Assembly (NCBI GenBank): GCA_030428915.1 | Contig: JAUIDM010000005.1 | Span: forward strand, 1-37,484 | Direction: 5' to 3' | DNA: 37,484 nucleotides | Source of the DNA: Alphaproteobacteria bacterium | Lineage (GTDB): Bacteria; Pseudomonadota; Alphaproteobacteria; Rhodobacterales; Rhodobacteraceae | In this document: in pieces, positions 18,983 to 28,967 of the stretch | Numbering within the stretch: position 1 is the first letter of the stretch | Layout: every line of letters begins with the position of its first letter | The notes under the pieces: generated by a model | Databases searched by the model: none | Told to the model about the DNA's origin: nothing | Seen by the model: the letters and a program-made list of their open reading frames with translations, nothing else | Translations under genes and position numbers: made by a program

Positions 18983-19969
18983 TCAGGAACCGCCCGGCCC
19001 CGAAAACCGCCATTCGGTGATCTGTTCGCGGGTCTCGCCGGGCAAAAGTTCAATCGGTGGAAAACTCTCATGGTTTGGTGCGTCGGGCCAACCCTGCGGC
19101 TCGATCGCCAGGCCTTCATAAGCGCTGCGGCCGGGTCGAACCGCATCCCGCCCGTCATAGATCTGCACCCCCGGCTCCGTCGTCGCGACCTCCATCCGCA
19201 ATCCGGATTGTCCGCGAAGCCACAGGAACGGGTGCATGGGCCGCCGTCCGCCTGAGAGGCAGAAACAGGTATCAAGCGCCGGATCACCGGGCACGATGGT
19301 CCGCTCTGTGCGAAAATCATCTGCCGTCCCGGCGACCTCCCTCATCTCACCTGTCGGCACCACATCGTCCGTCACCGCCAGAACCCGGTCTGCCGCGATG
19401 CACAATCGGTGGCCCGCCCAGTTCTCTGTCCCGTCGAGGTTCCAGTAGCTGTGATTGGCCGCGTTGAAGATGGTCGGACGATCCGTGCGCGCCGTCACGC
19501 GCAACCGCAGCGACGAGGAGGTCACAGAGTATTCCGCCCGTACCTCCCGGTTGCCGGGAAACCCGCCCTCGCCATGGGCCAGATCCACGGCAAGGATAAC
19601 ACGGTCCGGCGCAAGGTTCTCGATCCGCCAAAGCTTCCCATGTGTGCCAGCGGGTCCGGAATGCAGCAGATGGCGCTCCGCCGGCCCACGCTCCAGGACG
19701 ATCTCACCTCCCTGAAGCCGCGCCCGACCCGCGCCCAACCGATTTGCCACCGGCGCGATCAGCGCGCCATGCCAGCGCATCGGGCCTTCGTAATCCGCCA
19801 GCCGGTCGGAGCCCAGCGTCAGGCTGTAGGGCAGATGGCCGAACCGCACATCCTGCAGGATCGCGCCATAGGTCAGCACCGAGGCCCGAAAACCGCCCGC
19901 CGCCAGGTCCACCCGCTCCACTGCATCGCCCGCGCGGGTGATGCCGAAGGGCGCGCGGATGCCGGTCAT
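18983..19969 (-). CDS. galM: aldose 1-epimerase family protein
   Basis: NRLGAGRARLQGGEIVLERGPAERHLLHSGPAGTHGKLW, NAANHSYWNLDG, GVQIYDGR; ATGA overlap with the upstream phyH. Confidence 0.87.
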   Translation of the reverse strand: MTGIRAPFGITRAGDAVERVDLAAGGFRASVLTYGAILQDVRFGHLPYSLTLGSDRLADYEGPMRWHGALIAPVANRLGAGRARLQGGEIVLERGPAERHLLHSGPAGTHGKLWRIENLAPDRVILAVDLAHGEGGFPGNREVRAEYSVTSSSLRLRVTARTDRPTIFNAANHSYWNLDGTENWAGHRLCIAADRVLAVTDDVVPTGEMREVAGTADDFRTERTIVPGDPALDTCFCLSGGRRPMHPFLWLRGQSGLRMEVATTEPGVQIYDGRDAVRPGRSAYEGLAIEPQGWPDAPNHESFPPIELLPGETREQITEWRFSGPGGS

Positions 19970-20766
19970 GCGCCCATGCGTTTCAGATAAGGAAACCAGT
20001 CCTCGCGCAGTCGCTGGCCCGGCTGCATGTCATGCCCCGGGAAAGGTGGCGAAGTGCGGCCCGGCCGCTCGACATAGCGCGCGTCGTCCCCCACGAGCCG
20101 CAATGAAAACGCCCGTCGCCGCGCTGCCGCCGTATTGCCGCGCGCGCCATGCAGCGTGCGGAAATCGAAAGCCACCGCATCACCCGGTTCCATTTGCCAT
20201 TCCAGAACCTGCATGCCTTCGGCATCCGGATCGGGCACCGGCATATAGGCATCAGGATCAGGATAGAAGTTTTCCTCGCTCAGCCAGCGGGTCGGCAGCA
20301 CTTCCTTTTCCCAAAGATGCGACCCGGCGACCAGTCTCAGCGTCGCCTCCTTCACCGGATCCACCGGCGACCAGAAACTGACCGTCTGGCGACCTTCGAC
20401 AAAGTAATAGGGTCCGTCCTGGTGCCAGGGCGTGGCCTTGGTCGTGCCCGGCTCCTTCACCAGCACATGGTCGTGAAAGACCTGCACGGTTTCGGACCCC
20501 ATCAGCCGCGCGGCCACCCCGGCGACGCCCGAATGCGCGATCACCTCGCGGAATTCGGGAATGCGCTGCCAGTTGCAGTAATCGTCAAAGAATCGCCCGC
20601 CTTCGCCCGGTTTCAGGTTCTCGGCCGCGTAAGGGCCGGGTTCGGCCATGTTGCGTTCGATACCTGCCGCGATCACGTCGACCCAATCCGACCAGAGCCC
20701 CTTGACCAGCACCGCTCCGTCGCGCCGGTAGGCTTCAACCATCTCATCCGTCACCGTGACCGCCAT
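19966..20766 (-). CDS. phytanoyl-CoA dioxygenase (PhyH) family protein
   Basis: Fe(II)/2OG motif TPWHQDGPYYF (HxD) and distal RTLHGARGN; start MAVTVTDEMVEAYRRDGAVLVKGLW at 20766. Confidence 0.87.
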   Translation of the reverse strand: MAVTVTDEMVEAYRRDGAVLVKGLWSDWVDVIAAGIERNMAEPGPYAAENLKPGEGGRFFDDYCNWQRIPEFREVIAHSGVAGVAARLMGSETVQVFHDHVLVKEPGTTKATPWHQDGPYYFVEGRQTVSFWSPVDPVKEATLRLVAGSHLWEKEVLPTRWLSEENFYPDPDAYMPVPDPDAEGMQVLEWQMEPGDAVAFDFRTLHGARGNTAAARRRAFSLRLVGDDARYVERPGRTSPPFPGHDMQPGQRLREDWFPYLKRMGA

Positions 20767-20813
20767 CGGGCCCTCCCTGTTTCCTGGCACCCTCGCGCCG
20801 CGCCCGGGGATCG

Positions 20814-21530
20814 TCAATACCGGGTCGTCATCCGGTGGCCGCGCGCGAAATACAACCGCACATGGGTGATGGCCTGCCCCTCCCACCATGTCGTGCGTTC
20901 CGCGGTAAAGACCGGCTCACCCGGATCCATCGACAGGTATCCGCCGGTGCGCGCATCGGCGGCGGTGGCAAGGAAACTGATCTCCACCTCAGAAAACGGC
21001 ACCGCACGAACGAGCCATTCATTGGGGCCGCTCGCAGAGAAATCCGCTGTCTCGGCGCGCGGCAGCGCACCAAGATTGATCCAGCGGTCCTCGAATTGAT
21101 AGGGCGCTCCGTCGGCGGAATGCAGGCAGGCCAGATGCATGATGCGCGCATGCGCCGCCAGCCCCATCCGGGCGCGCAGCCAGTCGGGCGCCACGGCCAC
21201 TTCGCACTCCAGCAGCGCGTAACGATAGCGCGCACCGGTCGTCTCGATCTCTTCCCGCACCAGCGGTATCTCGAACCGTGCCGCGCGAAGGGGCGAAGGG
21301 CGGACCCGGGTTCCCGCCTTGCGGCGACGCTCGAGAAGGCCTTCATCGGTCAGTTCCCGCATCGCCCGGTTGACGGTCGCCCTGGCCACGCCGAAGCTCT
21401 CGGCAAGGTCCACCTCTCCCGGAAGCAGTGAACCGGGCGCCCAGTCGCCTTCGGTGATCCTGCGCAGGATCTCCGCCTTCACCTCGCGGTAACTTGTCAA
21501 ATCCGGGCGCGGCGCATCGCTCATGGACAT
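20814..21530 (-). CDS. hutC: GntR family histidine utilization repressor
   Basis: GntR HTH REVKAEILRRITEGDWAPGSLLPGEVDLAESFGVARATVNRAMRELTDEGLLERRRKAGTRV plus UTRA domain ending RMTTRY; adjacent to the hut genes. Confidence 0.9.
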   Translation of the reverse strand: MSMSDAPRPDLTSYREVKAEILRRITEGDWAPGSLLPGEVDLAESFGVARATVNRAMRELTDEGLLERRRKAGTRVRPSPLRAARFEIPLVREEIETTGARYRYALLECEVAVAPDWLRARMGLAAHARIMHLACLHSADGAPYQFEDRWINLGALPRAETADFSASGPNEWLVRAVPFSEVEISFLATAADARTGGYLSMDPGEPVFTAERTTWWEGQAITHVRLYFARGHRMTTRY

Positions 21531-21585
21531 CGTGTCACTTTTGCTATTTGCTCAAGCATAATTGCTTTTTGCCTGAGGAAAAGCC

Positions 21586-22164
21586 ATGCGCATCATCCGG
21601 CCCGGCGATTTCACCACGCAGAAATGGAAGAATGGCGGCGGGGTCACGCATGAGATCGCCCGAGCCGAGGATGCAGGCGGGTTCCTCTGGCGCCTGTCTC
21701 TGGCCGAGGTCGCCTCGGACGGTCCCTTTTCGGCCTTTCCCGGGCTTGAGCGCATCCTGACCGTGATCCACGGGGCGGGTCTGATCCTCGACACGCCCGG
21801 CGGGCCGATTGCGGCCCATCCGCTCAACCCAGTGCGGTTTTCCGGCGATCTGCCGGTTCACGGACGGCTCATCGACGGTACGGTGCGCGACCTCAACCTG
21901 ATCTTCGATCCTGCGCGCATTGGCGGCGAGGTGCGGCTCGTCGACGACACGAACCCGCTGACAACAGGCGCGGCTGGAGCACTCTACTGTCTCACGGGCC
22001 GGTTTCGTCTGGCGGGGGATGAGGCAGGCCCGGGTTGCGTCGCCATGCTTGAGGGCACCATGCCCGCACCCACGGCAGATCCCGGCGCGACCGGGCTCTA
22101 TTTCTCGCTTCAACCGGCCTCGTATCAAAGCCCTGCAACCAGTTCCTTCACCGTACGGCGATAG
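21586..22164 (+). CDS. hutD: HutD/Ves family protein
   Basis: RPGDFTTQKWKNGGGVTHEIARAEDAGGFLWRLSLAEVASDGPFSAFPGLERILTVIHGAGLIL. Confidence 0.9.
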   Translation: MRIIRPGDFTTQKWKNGGGVTHEIARAEDAGGFLWRLSLAEVASDGPFSAFPGLERILTVIHGAGLILDTPGGPIAAHPLNPVRFSGDLPVHGRLIDGTVRDLNLIFDPARIGGEVRLVDDTNPLTTGAAGALYCLTGRFRLAGDEAGPGCVAMLEGTMPAPTADPGATGLYFSLQPASYQSPATSSFTVRR

Positions 22165-23486
22165 GCCGGAACCACCCGGTCCCGCGCGATGTGGGAACCG
22201 CCCCGCACGGCGTGCCGCCCCGCCGACCAGAGATCGGTCACAAGCCCGTCCGGCGCGGCGAAAACCAGACCGTCGAGAAGCTGCGCCTCGTTCAGCGCGC
22301 AAAGCGCCGGATGGTTGCTGTCGATTGCCACAAGGTCGGCCCAGAGTCCGGTTTCGATAGACCCCGCCGCCCGCCCCAATGCCTGCGCGCCACCCGCCGC
22401 CGCGCCGGTGTAGAGCGCGGTTCCGACCGACCCCGGCCCGGACAGCATCACATTGCGCTCCACGTCCCTGAGCCGTTGTGAATATTCCAGCGTGCGCAAT
22501 TCCTCGACCAGCGAGATACGGACGTTCGAATCCGAGCCGACGCCAAACGCCCCCCCTGCAGCCAGCCAGCCCGGCCCGTTGAACGGCCCGTCGCCCAGAT
22601 TGGCCTCGGTGATCGGGCAGAGCCCGGCTACGACGCCGGACCGCGCGAGTCCTTCGGTTTCCGCCGCCGTCATATGGGTCGCATGAATTGCGCACCAGTC
22701 GGGCCCCATCGGCGCATTGGCCAGAAGCCATTCCACCGGCCGCGCGCCCAACCAGGCAGAGATATCGGCAACCTCCTGCGGCTGTTCGGCGACATGGATA
22801 TGGACCGGCCCACCTTCGGCGAGCGGCAGCGCCGCCGCCAGATCCCCGGGGCAGGTCGCGCGCAGCGAGTGCGGGGCAATGCCCACGCGGGTATCGGCGG
22901 GCAACCCATTCGCCGCCACCCGCGCCGCCTGAACCAGCGCACCGAACCGGTCCACATCATTGCGGAACCGCAACTGCCCGCCCAAAAGCGGCTTCCTGCC
23001 CGCCCCGCCATAGGAATAGAGCACCGGCAGATGCGTCAGACCGATCCCCGTCGCCCCGGCTGCCGCGAGGATGCGGGTGCTGAGTTCGGCGATGTCGTCA
23101 TAGGGCGCCCCGCCCGGCTGGTGATGCACGTAGTGGAACTCGCCCACCGCCGCATAGCCCGCTTCCTGCATCTCCAGGAACACCATGGCCGCAATGGCCT
23201 CCACCTGCTCCGGCGTCAGCCGGTCGAGGAAGCGGTACATCAGTTCCCGCCAGGTCCAGAAGCTTTCCCGCCCCGCAGCGCGGTATTCGGTCATCCCCGC
23301 CATCGCGCGCTGAAAACTGTGCGAATGGAGGTTGCAGAGCGCGGGCAGGAGCGAATCGACGCGGATGTCCCCGGCGCCCGGCCGCACCCCGGTGCTGATC
23401 TCCGCGATGCGACCGGCCTGAACCGTCAGCCGAACATCCTGCGCCCATCCCCCCGGCAACAGCGCCCGTGTCGCGAAAATCATCAT
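22125..23486 (-). CDS. hutF: formimidoylglutamate deiminase
   Basis: LLPALCNLHSHSFQRAMAGMTEYR, FHYVHHQPGGAPYDD, HIHVAEQPQEV, IHATHMTAAE, FGVGSDSNVRISLVEELRTLEYSQRL. Confidence 0.92.
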   Translation of the reverse strand: MMIFATRALLPGGWAQDVRLTVQAGRIAEISTGVRPGAGDIRVDSLLPALCNLHSHSFQRAMAGMTEYRAAGRESFWTWRELMYRFLDRLTPEQVEAIAAMVFLEMQEAGYAAVGEFHYVHHQPGGAPYDDIAELSTRILAAAGATGIGLTHLPVLYSYGGAGRKPLLGGQLRFRNDVDRFGALVQAARVAANGLPADTRVGIAPHSLRATCPGDLAAALPLAEGGPVHIHVAEQPQEVADISAWLGARPVEWLLANAPMGPDWCAIHATHMTAAETEGLARSGVVAGLCPITEANLGDGPFNGPGWLAAGGAFGVGSDSNVRISLVEELRTLEYSQRLRDVERNVMLSGPGSVGTALYTGAAAGGAQALGRAAGSIETGLWADLVAIDSNHPALCALNEAQLLDGLVFAAPDGLVTDLWSAGRHAVRGGSHIARDRVVPAYRRTVKELVAGL

Positions 23487-23494
23487 TAGCTCCA

Positions 23495-23510
23495 TTATGT
23501 CTAGACATAA
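23495..23510. promoter_or_regulatory. Perfect 16-bp palindrome TTATGTCTAGACATAA, candidate HutC operator
   Basis: Direct reading; lies between divergent hutF (start 23486) and hutI (start 23567). Confidence 0.6.
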
Positions 23511-23566
23511 AACCAATAACGTCATAGAAAGCACCGAAGCAACCGAATTCTTCGCCGAAGGCCCAG

Positions 23567-24790
23567 ATGCGTCATCCAAATGCTCTTTTCATCAACTGCC
23601 GCGCCGCGACGATGGCGGGCGATGCGCCCTATGGCCTGATCGACGCGGCCGCGATCGCCGTCACGCCGGACGGGATTCTCTGGACAGGACCGGAGGACGA
23701 CATCCCTGCCGCCGTCGCGCATTACCCGCGCCACGACCTTGGTGGGCGGCTGGTGACACCGGCGCTGATCGACTGCCACACCCATCTCGTCCATGGCGGC
23801 AACCGCGCGAACGAGTTCGAGATGCGGCTGAACGGCGCGAGCTACGAGGAGGTCGCGAAGGCCGGAGGCGGCATCGTCTCCACCGTCCGCGCTACGCGCG
23901 AGGCGAGCGAGGAGGACCTGATTGCCGCCGCCTTGCCCCGCATCGATGCGCTTATCGCCGAGGGCGTCAGCATGGTGGAGGTCAAGTCGGGCTACGGGCT
24001 CGATATCGACACCGAACTGAAGATGCTGCGCGCGGCCCGCCGTCTTGCCGCATTGCGGCCGGTAGAGATAGTGACCACCTTCCTCGGCGCCCATGCCGTT
24101 CCTTCGGAATATAAGGACCGCGCCGACGCTTATCTTGACGAGGTCTGCATCCCGGCGCTGAGGGCCGCGCATGCGGAGGAACTCGTCGATGCGGTTGACG
24201 GCTTTTCCGAAGGCATCGCCTTCACCCCTACCCAGATCGCCCGCGTTTTCGACGCGGCCAGAGCGCTTGGCCTGCCGGTCAAGCTCCACGCCGAACAGCT
24301 TTCCAATCTTGGCGGCGCCGTGATGGCGGCCTCTTATGGGGCCCTGTCGGTCGATCATCTCGAATATGTGGACGAACCGGGCGTGGTGGCTATGGCCAAG
24401 GCGGGCAGTGTTGCCACCATCCTGCCCGGCGCCTTTTATGCAATCCGGGAAACGCAGGTGCCGCCTGTCGACCTCTTCCGCAAGCACAATGTCCCGATGG
24501 CGGTGGCGACCGACCTCAATCCCGGTTCCTCGCCGATGAATTCGCTTCTCCTGGCAATGAACATGGCCTGCACGCTCTTCCGCATGACCCCGGAAGAGGC
24601 GCTCGCGGGCACGACACGCAATGCTGCCCGCGCCCTCGGCCTGACCGACCGGGGTGTGATCGCACCCGACCACCGCGCCGATTTCGCGATCTGGAATGCC
24701 GAACATCCGGCAGAACTCTCGTATCGCTTCGGCTTCAACCCGCTCCACCAACGCATCATCGGAGGCTGGATTGACATCCATCTCGCTTAA
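23567..24790 (+). CDS. hutI: imidazolonepropionase
   Basis: [73 protein letters not shown]. Confidence 0.95.
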   Translation: MRHPNALFINCRAATMAGDAPYGLIDAAAIAVTPDGILWTGPEDDIPAAVAHYPRHDLGGRLVTPALIDCHTHLVHGGNRANEFEMRLNGASYEEVAKAGGGIVSTVRATREASEEDLIAAALPRIDALIAEGVSMVEVKSGYGLDIDTELKMLRAARRLAALRPVEIVTTFLGAHAVPSEYKDRADAYLDEVCIPALRAAHAEELVDAVDGFSEGIAFTPTQIARVFDAARALGLPVKLHAEQLSNLGGAVMAASYGALSVDHLEYVDEPGVVAMAKAGSVATILPGAFYAIRETQVPPVDLFRKHNVPMAVATDLNPGSSPMNSLLLAMNMACTLFRMTPEEALAGTTRNAARALGLTDRGVIAPDHRADFAIWNAEHPAELSYRFGFNPLHQRIIGGWIDIHLA

Positions 24791-26309
24791 GCCCGGCGCA
24801 GTCACGCTGGCCGACCTTGCCCGGCTCTACGTCGAGGGGCTGCCTGCAAAGCTTGACCGCGCGGCGAAGCCCGCGGTGGAACACGCCGCCGCCGCCATCG
24901 CGGACGCGGCAGCCGGGGACGTGCCGGTCTATGGCGTCAATACCGGCTTCGGCAAACTCGCCTCGGTCCGGGTGGCCCCGAAGGACACGGCCACCCTTCA
25001 GCGCAACCTGATCCTCTCCCATTGCTGCGGTGTCGGCGCGCCGATCCCGCGCGCCCATGCGCGGCTGATGATGGCGCTGAAACTGCTCTCGCTCGGGCGC
25101 GGGGCCTCCGGTGTGCGCTGGCAGGTGATCGAATTGATCGAGGGGATGCTGGAAAAGGGCGTGACCCCGGTCATTCCCGCCCAAGGCTCTGTCGGCGCCT
25201 CCGGCGACCTCGCCCCCCTCGCCCATATGACCGCCGTGATGATCGGCGCGGGCGAGGCTGAATTCGGCGGCGAAACCCTGCCCGGCGCTGATGCCCTGAA
25301 CCGGGCGGGGCTCACGCCCGTGACACTTGGCCCCAAGGAGGGGCTCGCGCTGATCAACGGCACCCAGTTTTCCACGGCGTTCGCACTCGCCGGCCTTTTC
25401 GACGGCTGGCGCGCGGCACAGGCGGCGCTCGTCACTTCCGCGCTTTCCACGGACGCCATCATGGGCTCCACCGCGCCGCTGCAACCTGAAATCCACACGC
25501 TGCGTGGACATGCGGGCCAGATCGAATCCGCCGCCTGCCTCCGCGCCCTTCTCGACGGCTCGGAAATTCGCGAAAGCCACCGCGAGGGCGACACCCGCGT
25601 GCAGGACCCTTATTGCATCCGCTGCCAGCCGCAGGTCACGGGCGCCGCAATGGACGTGATGCGTCAGGCGGCCAGAACGCTGGAGGTGGAGGCCAATGCC
25701 GCCACCGACAACCCCTTGGTGCTGACCGAAGCGGGCCTCATCGTCTCGGGCGGCAATTTCCATGCCGAGCCTGTGGGATTTGCCGCCGATATGATCGCAC
25801 TCGCGCTGGCCGAGATCGGCGCCATCGCCCAGCGCCGCATCGCCCTCATGGTGGACCCGACGCTTTCCCATGACCTGCCGCCCTTCCTGACCCCAGATCC
25901 CGGCCTGAATTCCGGCTACATGATCGCCGAGGTCACGACGGCGGCGCTGATGAGCGAGAACAAGCACCTCGCCCATCCGACGGTGACGGATTCGACGCCC
26001 ACCAGCGCCAATCAGGAGGACCATGTCTCCATGGCCGCCCATGGCGCCCGCCGCCTCGGCCGCATGGTCGAAAACCTGAACCGCATCCTCGGCGTCGAGC
26101 TTCTCTGCGCCGCGCAGGGCATCGAATTCCGCGCGCCCTTGAAGACTTCGGCTCCCTTGCAGAACGTGCTCACCCGCCTGCGCGCCGACATTCCGACGCT
26201 TGCCGAAGACCGCTACCTCGCCCCCGAACTGGAAACCGCCGCCCGTCTGGTCGCCACCGGCGAGATCGCGCGGGCCGCCGGCCTCGCCCTGCCCGAGGTG
26301 TCATCATGA
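24771..26309 (+). CDS. hutH: histidine ammonia-lyase (TTG start proposed)
   Basis: MIO triad context [44 protein letters not shown] 24771 preceded by ggagg, overlapping the hutI end by 20 bp. Confidence 0.94.
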   Translation: MTSISLKPGAVTLADLARLYVEGLPAKLDRAAKPAVEHAAAAIADAAAGDVPVYGVNTGFGKLASVRVAPKDTATLQRNLILSHCCGVGAPIPRAHARLMMALKLLSLGRGASGVRWQVIELIEGMLEKGVTPVIPAQGSVGASGDLAPLAHMTAVMIGAGEAEFGGETLPGADALNRAGLTPVTLGPKEGLALINGTQFSTAFALAGLFDGWRAAQAALVTSALSTDAIMGSTAPLQPEIHTLRGHAGQIESAACLRALLDGSEIRESHREGDTRVQDPYCIRCQPQVTGAAMDVMRQAARTLEVEANAATDNPLVLTEAGLIVSGGNFHAEPVGFAADMIALALAEIGAIAQRRIALMVDPTLSHDLPPFLTPDPGLNSGYMIAEVTTAALMSENKHLAHPTVTDSTPTSANQEDHVSMAAHGARRLGRMVENLNRILGVELLCAAQGIEFRAPLKTSAPLQNVLTRLRADIPTLAEDRYLAPELETAARLVATGEIARAAGLALPEVSS

Positions 26310-27109
26310 ATGTCTTTGACGTCACACGGGGCGACAGCCCGGTGATCCTCGGCCAGCCCCATGGCGGCACCTGGCTGCCCGACGCCCTCATGGCGCGGCT
26401 GAACGACACCGGCCGCAAATTGGCCGATACCGACTGGCATATCACGCAGCTTTACGAGGGCCTGCTCGATAGCGCGACCGTGGTACGCTCCAACGTCCAC
26501 CGCTACGCCATCGACGCCAACCGCGACCCGGTGGGAGTCTCGCTTTATCCCGGTCAGAATACGACCACGCTTTGCCCGCTGACCGATTTCGACGGCGCAC
26601 CGATCTGGGCCGAGGGCCAGGAGCCCTCCGAGGACGAAATCCTCGCCCGCCGCGACGCCTACCACGCACCCTATCATGCGGCGTTGACCGAACAGATCGA
26701 AAGGGTGAAGGCCCGCCATGGCGTGGCGATCCTGTACGACTGCCACTCGATCCGCTCCAACATCCCCTTTCTCTTCGACGGCACACTCCCGGTCTTCTCC
26801 ATCGGCACCAATGACGGCCAGGCCTGCGCCGCCCGCATCCAATGCCTGACCGCCGATCCCTGCCTGAAGGCCGAACGCATGGACACCGTCGTCAACGGCC
26901 GCTTCAAGGGCGGCTGGACCACGCGCCACTACGGTAGGCCCGAAACCGGCATCCACGCGGTCCAGATGGAACTCGCCCAGCGCGCCTACCTGGCGGCTGA
27001 GGTCGCACCCTGGACCTATGACCCCGCCACAGCCGCGCCCACACGCACGGTTCTCGCAAAGATCCTGAAAAACCTCGACAACCTCGCCCGCTCCGGCGCG
27101 CTGACCTGA
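26306..27109 (+). CDS. hutG: N-formylglutamate deformylase
   Basis: [61 protein letters not shown] overlap with hutH. Confidence 0.93.
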   Translation: MNVFDVTRGDSPVILGQPHGGTWLPDALMARLNDTGRKLADTDWHITQLYEGLLDSATVVRSNVHRYAIDANRDPVGVSLYPGQNTTTLCPLTDFDGAPIWAEGQEPSEDEILARRDAYHAPYHAALTEQIERVKARHGVAILYDCHSIRSNIPFLFDGTLPVFSIGTNDGQACAARIQCLTADPCLKAERMDTVVNGRFKGGWTTRHYGRPETGIHAVQMELAQRAYLAAEVAPWTYDPATAAPTRTVLAKILKNLDNLARSGALT

Positions 27110-27120
27110 AGGAGGCCACG

Positions 27121-28809
27121 ATGCTCGACCTCGACCGCAAGAACACCCGCGACATCTTTCCGCCCACCGGCACCGAGCTGAACGCCAAGAGCTGGCTGAC
27201 CGAGGCGCCATTGCGCATGCTGATGAACAACCTGCACCCGGACGTGGCCGAAAACCCGCATGAACTGGTCGTCTATGGCGGCATTGGCCGCGCCGCACGC
27301 TCATGGGGCGATTTCGACCGCATCGTCGCAACGCTGAAGGAGCTTGAGGCAGACGAGACACTCCTCGTCCAGTCCGGCCGCCCCGTCGCCGTGGTCAAGA
27401 CCCACGCCGACGCGCCCCGCGTGCTGATCGCCAATTCGAACCTCGTGCCGCACTGGGCGACCTGGGAGCATTTCAACGAACTCGATCGCAAGGGCCTGAT
27501 GATGTACGGCCAGATGACGGCCGGATCGTGGATTTACATTGGAACTCAAGGCATTGTGCAGGGAACCTACGAAACCTTCGCCGAAGCCGGGCGCCAGCAT
27601 TACGGCGGTGATCTCACGGGCAAGTGGATTCTGACCGCGGGCTTGGGCGGCATGGGCGGCGCCCAGCCGCTTGCCGCGGTCTTCGCCGGCGCCTGCTGCC
27701 TGGCCGTCGAATGCGACGAGACGCGGATCGATTTTCGTTTGCGGACCAAATACCTGGACGAGAAAGCTGAGACGCTCGACGAGGCGCTCGCCCTCATCGC
27801 CGACTGGACCGCGAAGGGCGAGGCGAAATCCGTTGGCCTTCTCGGCAACGCGGCCGAGATCGTGCCCGAACTCGCCGCCCGCATGAAGCAGGGCGGCCCC
27901 CGCCCCGATATCGTCACCGACCAGACCTCGGCCCACGATCCCGTCCATGGCTACCTGCCCTTGGGCTGGACCGTCGCCGAATGGCGCGCGGCGCAGGAAA
28001 GCGACCCGAAGCGGGTGGAGCGCGAGGCCCGCGCCTCGATGAAGGCACATGTGGCCGCCATGGTCGCCTTTCATGAGGCCGGCGTGCCCACGGTCGATTA
28101 CGGCAACAATATCCGCCAGGTCGCCAAGGACGAGGGGCTGGACAATGCCTTCGCCTTCCCCGGCTTCGTGCCCGCCTATATCCGCCCCCTCTTCTGCAAG
28201 GGCATCGGACCCTTCCGCTGGTGCGCGCTTTCCGGCGACCCGGAGGACATCGCGAAAACCGATGCCGCGATGAAGAAACTCTTCCCCGACAACACCCATC
28301 TCCACCGCTGGCTCGACATGGCCGCCGAGCGCATCGCCTTTCAGGGCCTGCCCGCCCGCATCTGCTGGATCGGCCTTGGCGACCGGCACCGCGCCGGCCT
28401 GATGTTCAACGAGATGGTGGCAAGCGGCGAACTGAAAGCGCCCATCGTCATCGGTCGCGACCACCTCGACAGCGGGTCCGTCGCGTCCCCCAACCGCGAA
28501 ACCGAAGCGATGAAGGACGGTTCCGATGCCGTCTCCGACTGGCCGCTCCTGAACGCGCTCGTCAACACCGCATCGGGCGCCACATGGGTCAGCCTGCATC
28601 ACGGCGGTGGCGTCGGAATGGGCTTTTCGCAGCATTCCGGCGTCGTCATCGTCGCCGACGGCACCCCCGAGGCCGCCAAACGCCTCGAACGTGTCCTCTG
28701 GAACGATCCCGCCTCCGGCGTCTGGCGCCACGCCGATGCGGGCTACCAGATCGCCAGGGACTGCGCGAAAGAACACGGGTTGAAACTTCCGACAATCCTG
28801 GGAACCTGA
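27121..28809 (+). CDS. hutU: urocanate hydratase
   Basis: 562 aa; [78 protein letters not shown]. Confidence 0.96.
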   Translation: MLDLDRKNTRDIFPPTGTELNAKSWLTEAPLRMLMNNLHPDVAENPHELVVYGGIGRAARSWGDFDRIVATLKELEADETLLVQSGRPVAVVKTHADAPRVLIANSNLVPHWATWEHFNELDRKGLMMYGQMTAGSWIYIGTQGIVQGTYETFAEAGRQHYGGDLTGKWILTAGLGGMGGAQPLAAVFAGACCLAVECDETRIDFRLRTKYLDEKAETLDEALALIADWTAKGEAKSVGLLGNAAEIVPELAARMKQGGPRPDIVTDQTSAHDPVHGYLPLGWTVAEWRAAQESDPKRVEREARASMKAHVAAMVAFHEAGVPTVDYGNNIRQVAKDEGLDNAFAFPGFVPAYIRPLFCKGIGPFRWCALSGDPEDIAKTDAAMKKLFPDNTHLHRWLDMAAERIAFQGLPARICWIGLGDRHRAGLMFNEMVASGELKAPIVIGRDHLDSGSVASPNRETEAMKDGSDAVSDWPLLNALVNTASGATWVSLHHGGGVGMGFSQHSGVVIVADGTPEAAKRLERVLWNDPASGVWRHADAGYQIARDCAKEHGLKLPTILGT

Positions 28810-28835
28810 TCCTGCATACGTTCTGTCCGGAAATA

Positions 28836-28873
28836 CTCCGGAGGGTCCGGGGGGCAGCGCCCCCCCGGAGGGT
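28836..28873 (+). terminator. GC-rich palindromic element downstream of hutU, probable terminator and likely dispersed repeat
   Basis: CTCCGGAGGGTCCGGGGGGCAGCGCCCCCCCGGAGG; near-perfect hairpin CCGGGGGGC-AGC-GCCCCCCCGG. Confidence 0.55.
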
Positions 28874-28967
28874 CGTCGCGCGAAAGAGCGGCGAAACCCG
28901 GCCTCTTGCCTCCGCACGCCCCATCTGGTCTTTTCGCCGCCAACCGCAACCTTCCCGGCAGCCCCAT

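Noticed and set aside
21544-22731. 395-aa minus-strand ORF spanning hutD and the hutF end
   Set aside because: Frame shadow of hutD/hutF; sequence composition rich in Arg/Gly with no family resemblance.
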